Part shown: positions 35,643 to 44,329 of the stretch, in pieces
Position numbering within the stretch: position 1 is the stretch's first letter
How the letters are laid out: each line of letters begins with the position of its first letter
Assembly: GCF_020012125.1 (NCBI RefSeq)
Contig: NZ_JAIFAG010000001.1
Location: forward strand, 2,294,001-2,358,000
From: Hymenobacter psoromatis
Lineage (GTDB): Bacteria > Bacteroidota > Bacteroidia > Cytophagales > Hymenobacteraceae
DNA: 64,000 nucleotides
Direction of reading: 5' to 3'
Position numbers and translations under genes: made by a program
The notes under the pieces: generated by a model
The model's input: the letters and a program-made list of their open reading frames with translations, nothing else
The model's database searches: none
Told to the model about the DNA's origin: nothing

Positions 35643-37100
35643 TTATTCCAGTATTTTTCCTTCGGCCGCCTGCCGCAATTTACTGTGTTTCTTCCCGTAG
35701 CCGTAGTAAATAGCCAGCCCAATGGCCAGCCACACGGCCAGGCGCAGCCAGGTTTCCCAAGGCAAGCTGGCCATCATGACCAGGCACGTAATAATGCCCA
35801 GAATAGGCACCAGCGGCACCCAAGGCGTGCGGAAGCTACGCGGCGCGTCGGGGTCAGTTTTGCGCAGAATAATAATACCCAGGCACACCATCACGAAGGC
35901 CAGCAGCGTGCCGATACTCACCATTTCGCCCACGATGTTGATGGGCACGAAGCCCGCAAATACGGCAATGAACGCGCCCAGCAGCAGATTGGACTGGACC
36001 GGCGTGCGGAACCTGGGGTGGATGCGGGAAAAAGCGGGGGGTAGGAGACCATCTTTCGACATCGAGAAAAATACCCGCGACTGCCCCAATAAATCGACCA
36101 ATATTACCGACGTGTAGCCGATGAGAATGGCCAGAATAATAGCCCCGCTGAGCCAGGCGTAGGGCGTTTTTTCAATGGCGATGGCCACCGGCGCGGCGCT
36201 GTTTTTGAACTCGGTATAATTTGCCAGGCCCGTGAGCACATAACCGAATAGCACGAATAAAATGGTGCAGACAATGAGCGAACCCAAGATGCCAATGGGC
36301 ATATTCCGTTGCGGATTTTTAGTTTCCTGGGCCATGGTGGCTACGATATCGAAGCCAATAAAGACGAAGAAAATAACCCCCGCCCCGCGTAAAATGCCGC
36401 TCCAGCCAAACTCGCCAAACTTGCCGGTATTTTCCGGGATGAAGGGATGGTAATTGGCCGGGTCGATGTATTTCCAGCCCAAGGCAATAAATACCAAAAC
36501 CACCACCACTTTCAAAGCTACTACCAGCGCATTGAACCACGCCGAACCCGACGTGCCCCGAATAATAACCGCCGTAATGGCCAGCACCACCAGCATAGCC
36601 GGCACGTTGGCGTAGCCGTGCACCACCGAGCCGTCGTGTAGGGTGGCCGACTCGAAGGGCGACAGCACGAAGCGGGCGGGCAGGTGCAGGCCATATTTTT
36701 CCAGAAATTTTAGGAGGTACTGCGACCAGCTGATGGCCACTGTGGCGGCGCCCACCGAGTATTCGAGCACAAGGTCCCAGCCGATTATCCAGGCAAATAA
36801 TTCGCCCATCGTGGCGTAGGAATAGGTGTAGGCCGAGCCCGCCACCGGCACCAGCGCCGCAAACTCGGCGTAGCACAGGGCCGAGAACGCGCAGCCCACG
36901 GCCGCCACTACGAAGGAGAGTGTCACGGCCGGCCCGGCGTGGTTGGCCGCCGCTAGGCCGGTGAGCGAAAACAGCCCCGCCCCAATGATAACCCCAATCC
37001 CCAGGGCAATGAGGCTCAGGCCATTGAGCGTTCGTTTGAGAGTTCCTGCGCCCGACTCGGCCGCTTCCTGCCGCAGCAGCTCCAGTGATTTTTTCAGCAT
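35643..37100 (-). CDS. APC superfamily amino-acid permease
   Basis: A 485-residue inner-membrane transporter with about 12 hydrophobic segments. The first carries LIALGIGVIIGAGLFSLTG, the GIGxxIGAGIF-type substrate motif; EFAALVPVAGSAYTYSYATMGE fits the cationic amino-acid transporter branch and FFVFIGFDIVATMAQETKNPQRNMP is also typical. A putative SAM riboswitch with its own promoter lies 220-400 bases upstream on the same strand, so uptake of methionine or a related amino acid is a reasonable inference. Bacterial CAT-like members often lack experimental substrates. Confidence 0.87.
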   Translation of the reverse strand: MLKKSLELLRQEAAESGAGTLKRTLNGLSLIALGIGVIIGAGLFSLTGLAAANHAGPAVTLSFVVAAVGCAFSALCYAEFAALVPVAGSAYTYSYATMGELFAWIIGWDLVLEYSVGAATVAISWSQYLLKFLEKYGLHLPARFVLSPFESATLHDGSVVHGYANVPAMLVVLAITAVIIRGTSGSAWFNALVVALKVVVVLVFIALGWKYIDPANYHPFIPENTGKFGEFGWSGILRGAGVIFFVFIGFDIVATMAQETKNPQRNMPIGILGSLIVCTILFVLFGYVLTGLANYTEFKNSAAPVAIAIEKTPYAWLSGAIILAILIGYTSVILVDLLGQSRVFFSMSKDGLLPPAFSRIHPRFRTPVQSNLLLGAFIAVFAGFVPINIVGEMVSIGTLLAFVMVCLGIIILRKTDPDAPRSFRTPWVPLVPILGIITCLVMMASLPWETWLRLAVWLAIGLAIYYGYGKKHSKLRQAAEGKILE

Positions 37101-37322
37101 AAACTAACGTAGCGCGGAGGGCTACTCCGGGCTTGTACTGACTTGCCTGACCGGTACGCATTCGCGCCCGGCCAGCCTTGGTCAACCCTCTAAAAAACAG
37201 ATAAAACTTACTGACGCACCGCTGACTTTCAGCAACAACAGCCTACCCCCCGTCGCCGGCTCCACGGGGCAGCAACGCTAAAAAAACTGCGATAAACGGG
37301 CGAAAAAACAGAAGGAGCCACT

Positions 37323-37463
37323 GGCTTTTATTGGGGCCGCCATAGTTTGGCGGCCGGTTCGGTTGGCACCGTTCCGCGCGGGGTCGGGGGTTGGCTAATG
37401 CCTTTCTACGGGTGCCGGTGCGTCGCAGAACCTGTCTCTCAGCGCCTCTTTATAAAAACAAGC
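37323..37463 (-). ncRNA. Candidate SAM-I-clan riboswitch upstream of the permease
   Basis: On the minus strand AAAGAGGCGCTGAGAGAC is followed by AGGTTCTGCGACGCACCGGC, aligning to the SAM-I core (AAGAG, GAGGGA, GAxGC, CGGCAACC). GGCACC pairs with GGTGCC about 45 bases later, as P3 does, and GGTGCCAACC resembles the family's GGTGCcAAttCC segment. GGCCGCC and GGCGGCC then make a P4-like hairpin, and TTTTTAT and ATAAAAGC close an imperfect P1. It would bind S-adenosylmethionine and turn off the permease. It departs from consensus at several conserved positions, so it may be a variant or a related SAM-clan member. Confidence 0.55.
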
Positions 37464-37490
37464 GGGGCCGGGTAGGCCTGTTCGACGGAG

Positions 37491-37498
37491 CAAAGGTA
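37491..37498 (-). promoter_or_regulatory. Candidate -7 element (TACCTTTG) for the riboswitch-permease transcript
   Basis: The minus strand reads TACCTTTG, a full TAnnTTTG match, 28 bases before the 5' side of the putative riboswitch. Transcription would start near 37485 and run into the aptamer. A TTG -33 is not obvious. Confidence 0.5.
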
Positions 37499-37631
37499 CG
37501 GCGGCGGGTGAAGATTTGGTGGGCCGTAAGCCGGTGGGCCGGTATATTGGCAAGCTTTCGGGGCCTACATGCCGGCCTGGCATTAAGTGTGCGTGGGCAA
37601 GCCCTAGTCTTAATCCTTACTCGTCTGCCCT

Positions 37632-38477
37632 GTGGCCTACCTTTCTCTTTTCATGGCCTTCGTGGGCCTAATCGCCCCTACCCCCTCGGCTTCGCCCAAC
37701 GCCGAGCCGCCCACCGAGGCTATTTTGGCCGAGGGCCTGAAGCTGTATCAATCGGAGCGCGCCTCCTGGGTGGCCACCGACCTGATGCTGGCCACTACCA
37801 TCGACCGCAGTCAAATTGGGGGCTACCTCACTTATTTTCGAGGTGATTCGGTATGTACTGTTTTTTGGGCCAAGGGCTCGACTGGCGGTGCGGGCACGCC
37901 GCTCATCGGCAGCTACGTTTTTCTTAGCCAGGACGTGCGCGTCGAAACCAGTCATTTTCAGCCAGTGGGCGCATTCACGACCACCGAAGCGCGCTTGTTT
38001 GGTATTCGGCAAGCGGCGCTGGATAAAATCAACGCCGACCGCAACGAGTTTCCCGTGCCGGCCAATACGTCGCTGAACCTGGATTTGCTCGACGGCCCAG
38101 CGGGTACGCGGGTATACGTGCTAACCGGCCCTCAGCAAGCCGGCATCGTTCCCATCGGCAACGACCACCTGCTAACCTTCGATAAATCGGGCCGGCTCAC
38201 GGCCACTGAGCGCTTGCACAGCACCTATCTGCCCATGAGCCAAAGTATCGAGCAGAAAGAAATCAAGGAAATGTTTCACACGCATCTACCGGCCCATCCC
38301 TACATCACGGCCACCGACATCTGTAATTCGCTGCTCTACCCACCGCCCGGCTGCACGCAGCTCGTGGTGATGAGCCAAGACTACGTATCCTTCTTCAACC
38401 TGGAAAAGAAGCAGCTGCTAATCCTCACGCGCAAGGCGTATGAGCGTATTGCTAAATCGCAGGCTACTAAGCATTAA
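37632..38477 (+). CDS. Exported protein of unknown function
   Basis: A 281-residue protein. A GTG start at 37632 gives MAYLSLFMAFVGLIAPTPSA, a signal peptide with possible cleavage near residue 20; an ATG at 37653 would shorten it and spoil the hydrophobic stretch. The mature part has no recognised domain. It has many short beta-strand stretches and two or three cysteines. It ends 11 bases into the convergent HD-like gene. Upstream lies the riboswitch promoter on the other strand, so this gene has its own, unidentified promoter. Confidence 0.6.
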   Translation: MAYLSLFMAFVGLIAPTPSASPNAEPPTEAILAEGLKLYQSERASWVATDLMLATTIDRSQIGGYLTYFRGDSVCTVFWAKGSTGGAGTPLIGSYVFLSQDVRVETSHFQPVGAFTTTEARLFGIRQAALDKINADRNEFPVPANTSLNLDLLDGPAGTRVYVLTGPQQAGIVPIGNDHLLTFDKSGRLTATERLHSTYLPMSQSIEQKEIKEMFHTHLPAHPYITATDICNSLLYPPPGCTQLVVMSQDYVSFFNLEKKQLLILTRKAYERIAKSQATKH

Positions 38478-39114
38478 AGTTACCTTCTTCCCAGGCCGTT
38501 AGCTCGGCTTGCAGGTTGCGGCGGGCGGGCGCGTCGAGCTCGGCGCGGAGACTCGGGGTGTGAAAAAGCACCGGTGCGGCGAGCAGCTTGGCCAGCACCT
38601 GGCGGCGGCCGGGGCGGTAGAGCAGGTCGGGCACGAGGTGGTATTCGCGGCGCACCTGGCGGGCATAGTCCCCATACGCCGCTTCGGGCGCGCCCAGGAT
38701 GCTGAGGTCGGCGTCCAGAAACAGCAGCAGGTCGGCATCGTCGGGCGGCTGGGGCTGGGTGTGGTCCTGGGTGCGGCGGATGAGGTCAGCCACGCGGGCC
38801 TGGCGGGCGGGTTCGAGGCTGGTTTCTGGCAGAAACTGCAGGGCCCAGTCGGCGCTTTGGGCTTCGTTATCGTGCCGCAGAGCGCTGTATACGGCATCGT
38901 GGTACCAGATGGCCAGGTTGAGCACCGTCGCATCCTGCACCGGGAAGCGGGCTACCTGCGTCAGCAGCTTGGCGATGTGCACCAGGTTGTGGTAGTGCCG
39001 ACTGGTATCCGAATAGGCGACAACCAGCCGCTGGTACTCAGCTTCGCGGCGGGCATAATCGGGTAGCAGCGGGGTAAGGAGGGTGTGCCAGTGGGCGGCC
39101 AAATCGGTAGTCAT
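38467..39114 (-). CDS. HD-domain metal-dependent phosphohydrolase (predicted)
   Basis: A 215-residue cytosolic protein resembling the uncharacterised HD-superfamily group sometimes mislabelled as an NMDA receptor subunit. The metal-binding pattern is visible as RHYHNLVHI near 39-47, IWYHDAVY near 69-76 and the later FLDADLSILG near 132-141. Substrates of this group are unknown. It precedes the convergent exported protein and follows a Gfo/Idh/MocA gene by 8 bases, so the two are likely cotranscribed. Confidence 0.78.
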   Translation of the reverse strand: MTTDLAAHWHTLLTPLLPDYARREAEYQRLVVAYSDTSRHYHNLVHIAKLLTQVARFPVQDATVLNLAIWYHDAVYSALRHDNEAQSADWALQFLPETSLEPARQARVADLIRRTQDHTQPQPPDDADLLLFLDADLSILGAPEAAYGDYARQVRREYHLVPDLLYRPGRRQVLAKLLAAPVLFHTPSLRAELDAPARRNLQAELTAWEEGNFNA

Positions 39115-39122
39115 GCGGCAAG

Positions 39123-40145
39123 TTAGCGCAGGGCGTAAATGCGTTCGATTATCTCCACTACTTTCAGGCCTTCGAGCGCGTTGGTAGTGGCGAAGCTGCG
39201 CTTTTGTAACGTATCCACCACGTTTTCAATCACCTGCACGTGGTTGGCGGCCGAGCCCTGGTAGGGGCCGTAGTCGTTGGCGGGGTTGGTGGGCAGCAGG
39301 GGGGGTAGGGCGTAATCTTGCAGGTGGCAATACTCCACTTTATCGAGGTACTGACCGCCGATTTTGAGCGAGCCGCGGGCGGCCACCACCGTGAGGGAGC
39401 TTTCGAGGTTGCGGTCCCACACGGCGGTGCTGTAGCTGAGCGTGCCGCTACCCCCCCGCACGAGGTCGAAGGTGACCAGGCCGCTGTCCTCAAACTCGGT
39501 AATGCCGGCGTGCGTGAAGTCCCGAAAGCGGGCCGTGATGTTAGTAATATCGCCAAACACCCAGTAGAGCAAATCCACGAAATGGCTGAACTGGGTGAAG
39601 AGCGTGCCGCCATCCAGCGCCTGCGTGCCCTTCCAGCCGCCGGCTTGGTAGTAGCGCGCATCGCGGTTCCAGAAGCAGTTGAGCTGCACTAGAAATACCT
39701 CGCCCAGGCGGCCCTCGTCGTACACCTGCTTGAGCCAAGCGGCAGGCGGCGAGTAGCGGTTTTGCATCACGCCAAAGACGAGCCGGCCGGTTTGCAACGC
39801 CGTGTGCACAATTAATTCTGCGTCGGTTTTGCGCAGCGCGATGGGTTTTTCGACCACCACGTGCAGGCCGGCGCGCAAGCCCGCCACCGCCTGCGGCGCA
39901 TGCAAGCCGTTGGGCGTAGCTACGGTGAGCACGTCGGCGGCGGGGCCGGTTTGCAGGTATTCTTCCAGCGAAAGAAAGAACGGCACGCCAAGAAACTCGG
40001 CCGCGAGGCCGGCGCGCAACTCGTCGCGCACGTCAATAAGGGCTACCAGCGCCGCCCCGGCGTGGCGCGCCACCAGCGCTGCGTGCCGCCGGCCGATGTG
40101 CCCCACGCCGCAAATGGCGAAGCGAACGGGAAAACTATCGGCCAT
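39123..40145 (-). CDS. Gfo/Idh/MocA family oxidoreductase
   Basis: A 340-residue NAD(P)-dependent sugar-type oxidoreductase. The Rossmann start FAICGVGHIGRRHAALVARH, the conserved EKPIALRKTDAE near 96-107 and FTQFSHFVDLLYWVFGDI are clear. The GTLSYSTAVWDRN segment follows the WlbA-like group of UDP-sugar oxidoreductases, which would fit the neighbouring glycan genes, but the substrate cannot be decided. Confidence 0.88.
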   Translation of the reverse strand: MADSFPVRFAICGVGHIGRRHAALVARHAGAALVALIDVRDELRAGLAAEFLGVPFFLSLEEYLQTGPAADVLTVATPNGLHAPQAVAGLRAGLHVVVEKPIALRKTDAELIVHTALQTGRLVFGVMQNRYSPPAAWLKQVYDEGRLGEVFLVQLNCFWNRDARYYQAGGWKGTQALDGGTLFTQFSHFVDLLYWVFGDITNITARFRDFTHAGITEFEDSGLVTFDLVRGGSGTLSYSTAVWDRNLESSLTVVAARGSLKIGGQYLDKVEYCHLQDYALPPLLPTNPANDYGPYQGSAANHVQVIENVVDTLQKRSFATTNALEGLKVVEIIERIYALR

Positions 40146-40188
40146 TTAGCTGACCAAAAAAATCATCATAAGCAATGCAAAGGTGCAG

Positions 40189-40515
40189 TTAAGCGGCGCT
40201 CACGGCCAACCAAATAGAAAGGGTGCTGAGCAAAAACACGACCCAGGTGGTGCCCGGCCATCCTCGCTTGCCTTTTCGCCGACGATATAAAAGCAGCACC
40301 TGGGAAAGCACAAAGACCAAATTGTACGCTTCAGCTACCAAAATGAAGAGCAGGGCAAACCCTATCCCGGTATAATGGTAGGGTTTACTAGTAGCTAGTC
40401 GGTAGAGATACGTGTTTTGGTACCATATCCATAACGCAAGCCCGGCAAAGCCCAGTATCACCACCAGTTGAAGCACCAGAAGCTTTCCTTCAACGAACCG
40501 CCAGCCGAGTTTCAT
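40189..40515 (-). CDS. Small membrane protein of unknown function
   Basis: A 108-residue protein with three predicted membrane segments: LLVLQLVVILGFAGLALWIW, IGFALLFILVAEAYNLVFVLS and TTWVVFLLSTLSIWLAV, separated by a basic loop RRRKGKRG. No family recognised. It lies just upstream of the oxidoreductase gene on the same strand. Confidence 0.6.
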   Translation of the reverse strand: MKLGWRFVEGKLLVLQLVVILGFAGLALWIWYQNTYLYRLATSKPYHYTGIGFALLFILVAEAYNLVFVLSQVLLLYRRRKGKRGWPGTTWVVFLLSTLSIWLAVSAA

Positions 40516-40534
40516 AGGGGGTTGATTTTGCCCT

Positions 40535-40791
40535 TTAATGCCCGTCAGAAATTAGGGTAACCCGGTGGCAAGCGTGCCATTTATGAAGCGTGGGGCTCTC
40601 CACCAGTCCTGGAAGCGTGGGTAGCGGCGGGATAAAGCGATACGCGTCTTCATAAGATTTTACCAGCTGCAAGGCCAACTGCATTTGCTTATCCAGAAGC
40701 GAGTCGGGCGGCACCTGCTGGTCAAACTACTCGTCCAGCCAGTCCAGTAGTCGTCGTACTGCTACTCGGTTTTGAGAAGGCGGAGGGTCAT
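40535..40791 (-). pseudogene. Remnant of a HigA-like (COG5499) antitoxin gene
   Basis: From an ATG at 40791 the frame reads MTLRLLKTE, then a TAG, then QYDDY before a frameshift into LDWLDE, a second TAG and FDQQVPPDS, followed by QMQLALQLVKSYEDAYRFIP. This is the N-terminal pattern of HigA-type antitoxins (MTLRPIKTExDY...DELFD...P.S.EGD.L.L...L.E.YE..). The DNA-binding domain is missing and one frameshift and two nonsense codons are present. No HigB-like toxin was found next to it. Confidence 0.7.
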
Positions 40792-40938
40792 CGCTAGCTA
40801 AATGAACTGGTGGCTACGTCTATCCGGTCCTATTTGGCGTGCGTGCCGAACCGTTTGATTTGAATGGTTTTGTAAGCAAAAACCAAATTTTCAATAAAAA
40901 AATAAGAATTTTGGAATTTTTACGTTATCATTTTTAAT

Positions 40939-42048
40939 TCAAGTGGCTATTTGCCAGAGCCGCAGGGTCTTGTCGTGCCCGCTTGAGGCCAGCCGGGTGC
41001 CGGTGGGGTCCAGGGCTAGGGCCAGGACGCCGCCATTATGGCCGGTCAGGGTCTAGCGCAGGCGGCCCGAGGGCACATCCCAAAGAAAGATGCTGCCGTT
41101 GGGAGAGCCGCAAAGCAAAGTTCGGCTATCGGGCGTAAACAATACGTTTGACCAAAACTTCCGCACCACGGGGTTGCCGGTCGGCTCCGCTAAACGCTGG
41201 CCTTCTGGACTGAAAACGCCCGTCAATTTCTGGTCAGGGAACGAGTACAACTTGGTGTTCCAGTCAGCAAAAGCAAAAAAGCGTCCATCGGGACTAAAGG
41301 CCGCCGGGGTCAGCACATCATAAACCAGGTCCAGCGTCAAGTCCGAGCGTGGGGTCAACGTGCTGCGCCGAGTATCCAGTTCACAGAAAACCACCAGCGA
41401 CCCTGCTTGAAAGCAAGCAGTAATTAGCACGGTTTTGCCATCCGGGTGAAAGACAATGGATGTGTTGCGTTCGCCCAACCCCCAAAAATCTTCATCCTCG
41501 TCCAAGGGTTCTTCGCCTGCGGCAAACTCGATTTTTCCCGTCAATAAGTGAACTACATACAGCGTTTCCCTGCTTCCGGCTGCCAGCAGCCGAGTACCGT
41601 CGAGAGAAAATGCAACTGAAAGCAGATAAGCGTCAGGAAAACCGAACTCGTCTTTTTTTTCGCCGCTTGGCAGCTTCCAAATAGATAGTTGTCTCTGGCC
41701 CGCTTGTGCCTCGCCGACTGCCGCCAGCTGAGTTCCATCGGGGCTAAGGGCGATGTCGTAAAGCCGCTTCAGCCCACTCGGAAACGAGAACTGCTGCTCC
41801 AGTTTCTCCGCTGAAACCTGCCAGAGCGTCAACTCATTATGCGTTAAGGCACCTACCAGCGTCCTACCATCCGACGTAAAGCGCAGCGTTTCGACGTAGT
41901 CTTCCAGTATTGTTGTTTGCAGGAGAAGATTTGCTTGCGGAGAGGTTTCAGAGTTCAAAATTTTATTGTTTGGGCGCTTAACAAAAAAATTTGATTTTGC
42001 AGAAATTTGCTTCCCAAGGATTAACGGCAATAATCTTCGACCGCACAA
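40939..42048 (-). pseudogene. WD40 repeat protein gene with in-frame TAG before its last repeat
   Basis: The frame from 42048 to 41056 encodes a 331-residue WD40-like protein with propeller segments FTSDGRTLVGALTHNELTLW, LSPDGTQLAAVGEA, FSLDGTRLLAAGS, FHPDGKTVLIT and FTPDSRTLLCGSPNGSIFLW. TAG at 41053-41055 ends it, yet the same frame continues for 37 more residues: LTGHNGGVLALALDPTG and HDKTLRLWQIAT, a perfect WD40 unit, to a TGA at 40939. One nonsense change therefore removes the closing blade. The start is uncertain; TTG at 42048 is the outermost and the first residues look non-conserved. Confidence 0.7.
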
Positions 42049-42299
42049 CTTGCTTCTCGCAGTTTATCATCATCCGTTCAATCACCAATTTGACGACTAC
42101 TATGGGGGCTCACCCGACTTGCAATCTGGTTTCTGGCTTGCCGGGGATGTTTATCAGTCAGAACGAGGCGTTTGGGGGCTGGCAAGGATAGAAAAAATAA
42201 TTTACCGCACCTAGCTTGCCCGGATGCTATTCCGACGAAGTAATCCCGGCTCGGACGTGCTCGGCTTCCCAAACCGTGCTATCCATCAAGGGCAAAAAC

Positions 42300-42689
42300 T
42301 CAGCTTGCACTCCCTAACTCCCGGTAAATCTTTTGGACACCGGCAGCATCAATTTGAAGGCCAAGTGCAGAGCCAGGGTTGATAACCAGGCCGTAGCCAT
42401 GCGGCAGGCGCGGCAGAAGTGCGCCGCACACGATTTGAAGGCAGTAAAGAGTTTGGCCCTCAGCAGATTGAGCGCGTTCAGAAGAACTAAACACAGCGAC
42501 AAACGATTTTCCTTGCTGCTCCAGCACGAGCGGAGCCAGCCCTGCGCCGTCCGGCTGCACTTCCTGCCGGCTTGGCACGAAGACCTGGGACTTGACAAGT
42601 GTTTTGAGAAAATCTTCCGTTGATATTTTGCCGGCCTGTCCATCCGCCAGCGCATCTTCCAGTGTATTCTGCTGTTCCATGTTTGACAT
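42300..42689 (-). CDS. SseB-like domain protein
   Basis: A 129-residue cytosolic protein. The start [40 protein letters not shown], followed by [23 protein letters not shown] and [22 protein letters not shown], resembles SseB N-terminal domain proteins, which often occur as immunity-like or T3SS-associated proteins in Enterobacteria and scattered bacteria. A role in toxin immunity is possible but not shown; no adjacent toxin was seen. Confidence 0.65.
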
Positions 42690-43089
42690 ACTTCTTTAAT
42701 TATGTTGCCCTCGGTGGCATTAGGCATGAACGTTCCTGCGGCTTAATCTAACAACTGGAGGCGGCCCCATAGTTGGGTGTTGTTAAAAAAAGTAAAACCT
42801 CCGCCTCGGGAGTTGAGCAGATTGCCTGCTGCTATGGAGCAAAGTTGTGGTAAGAGCAGCGAGAAATGATAGTTTTACACGCCCCTTAACGCAACCGAAA
42901 ACGAACGATAAACCTGTTCTTCGCACTGATATTGAGTAGTACTTTGTTAAACAAAACTCTAATCCGAAAATTAGGCAGCTTTGCAGTCGAGTCGAAAGTT
43001 TTCCCTTATTTGTTTAACAATACCCAATGACGTTGAACATGCGGGCTGAACCGGAGTTCACTCAGCAGTTAACAAAAGCAAGTGCTGAA
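42690..43089. other. Intergenic stretch of about 400 bases, no gene seen
   Basis: This AT-richer stretch lies between the SseB-like gene and the minus-strand DegT gene. No start-to-stop frame with conserved sequence was found on either strand. GTACTTTGTTAAACAAAA at 42.95 kb resembles an AT-rich regulatory or terminator region, but the -7 consensus is not fully matched. Confidence 0.4.
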
Positions 43090-44223
43090 TTAAAAAGCTT
43101 TTACTGCTGCCGCTATAAACTCCACCTGCTCCGCCGTCAGCCCCGGATGCACGGGTAGCGACAGCACCTGCTTGCATAGCCGCTCGGCCACCGGAAAACC
43201 GCCCATTTGGTAGCCTAAGTACGCATAGGCCGGCTGCTGCTGCACCGGCAGAGGGTAGTAAATGGCACTGGGAATACCGTGCGCTTGCAAATGCGCCTGC
43301 AACGCGTCGCGCCTATCCCCCCCTTTCACCGTGAGGGTATATTGGTGAAACACGTGGCTACTGCGCGGGTCGCGGGCCGGAATTTGCAGGCCAGCCGCGC
43401 CGTGCAACGCCGCGTCGTAGCGGGCGGCCACGGCCTGGCGGGCGGCCTGGACGGCGGGCAGGTGGCGCAGCTTCACGCGCAGCAGGGCAGCTTGCAGGGT
43501 GTCGAGGCGCGAGTTAAGGCCGATACGCTGGTGGTAGTATTTCTGGCTCTGGCCGTGGTTGGCGAGCTGCTGGAGCAGGCTGGCGCGGGCCGCGTCGCGG
43601 GTGAGGAGCGCGCCGCCATCGCCGAGGCAGCCCAGGTTTTTGCTGGGGAAGAAGGAGGTAGTGCCCACCTCACCCACCGTGCCCGCGTAAGCTGTGCGGC
43701 CGCTAGCAAAGGTGAATATAGCGCCCAGCGCCTGAGCATTATCCTCCATTAGGGCCACGCCCGCCGCCTGGCAGATATTCGTTAATACCTCCAAATCAGC
43801 GCATTGCCCAAATAAGTGCACCGCCACCACCGCCCCGGTGCGCGGCGTGAGGGCCGCCCGCACCGCCGCCGGGTCTATATTAAAGGTGTCGGGCAAGACA
43901 TCGACCAGCACGGGCCGCAGGCCTAGCAGCGCGGCGGCCTCCAGCGTGGCCACGTAGGTGAAGGCGGGCACGATGACCTCGGTGCCGGGGGGTAGGGCCA
44001 GGCTCAGGAGCGCCAGCGTGAGGGCATCGGTGCCGTTGGCGCAGGGCACCACGTGCGCGCCGCCCAAGTGCGCACCCAGCTCGGCGGCAAACTTGCCCAC
44101 GGCTGGCCCCTGAATGAACGCGGCCTGCTGCACGGTGTCGCGCCAAGCGGCATCCAGCTCGGTCTGGTAGGCAGCGTGCTCGGCGGCGAGGTCGAGCAAG
44201 TGAATAGGCAGCAAATCAGACAA
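43090..44223 (-). CDS. DegT/DnrJ/EryC1/StrS family aminotransferase
   Basis: A 377-residue PLP-dependent sugar aminotransferase. FIQGPAVGKFAAELGAHLG and CANGTDALTLAL match the family, ALMEDNAQALGAIF carries the PLP-contacting Asp, and SFFPSKNLGCLGDGG carries the PLP lysine. Such enzymes make amino sugars for surface glycans. The start is TTG at 44223, chosen because it lies 25 bases after a TACCTTTG promoter; an upstream ATG at 44325 reads through a repeat. TTG at 44214 is also possible. Confidence 0.85.
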   Translation of the reverse strand: MSDLLPIHLLDLAAEHAAYQTELDAAWRDTVQQAAFIQGPAVGKFAAELGAHLGGAHVVPCANGTDALTLALLSLALPPGTEVIVPAFTYVATLEAAALLGLRPVLVDVLPDTFNIDPAAVRAALTPRTGAVVAVHLFGQCADLEVLTNICQAAGVALMEDNAQALGAIFTFASGRTAYAGTVGEVGTTSFFPSKNLGCLGDGGALLTRDAARASLLQQLANHGQSQKYYHQRIGLNSRLDTLQAALLRVKLRHLPAVQAARQAVAARYDAALHGAAGLQIPARDPRSSHVFHQYTLTVKGGDRRDALQAHLQAHGIPSAIYYPLPVQQQPAYAYLGYQMGGFPVAERLCKQVLSLPVHPGLTAEQVEFIAAAVKAF

Positions 44224-44247
44224 CGGCGCGGGCAGAAAAACGGCCGC

Positions 44248-44255
44248 CAAAGGTA
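44248..44255 (-). promoter_or_regulatory. Candidate -7 element (TACCTTTG) for the DegT aminotransferase
   Basis: The minus strand reads TACCTTTG, a full TAnnTTTG match, at the very edge of repeat C copy 2. Transcription would start near 44241, about 18 bases before the chosen TTG start. Any -33 sequence would fall inside the repeat, where no TTG is present. Confidence 0.5.
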
Positions 44256-44329
44256 ACGTGGACTCTGCGAGTCCGCGCGTGACAGCATTGAGCAACGTTT
44301 CCACGCGCGGACTCGTAGAGTCCACGCTA
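44256..44329. repeat. Inverted repeat, family C (copy 2)
   Basis: Arms ACGTGGACTCTGCGAGTCCG and CGGACTCGTAGAGTCCACGC match copy 1 at 12.6 kb except for a few changes. It fills the gap between the GT2 and DegT genes and contains the GT2 stop codon (44327-44329). As at the accB site, it lies just upstream of a downstream gene's start. Confidence 0.88.

Noticed and set aside
37391..37846. 151-codon plus-strand frame across the riboswitch region
   Set aside because: Overlaps the riboswitch and the start of the exported protein in another frame, and its arginine-rich sequence looks random.
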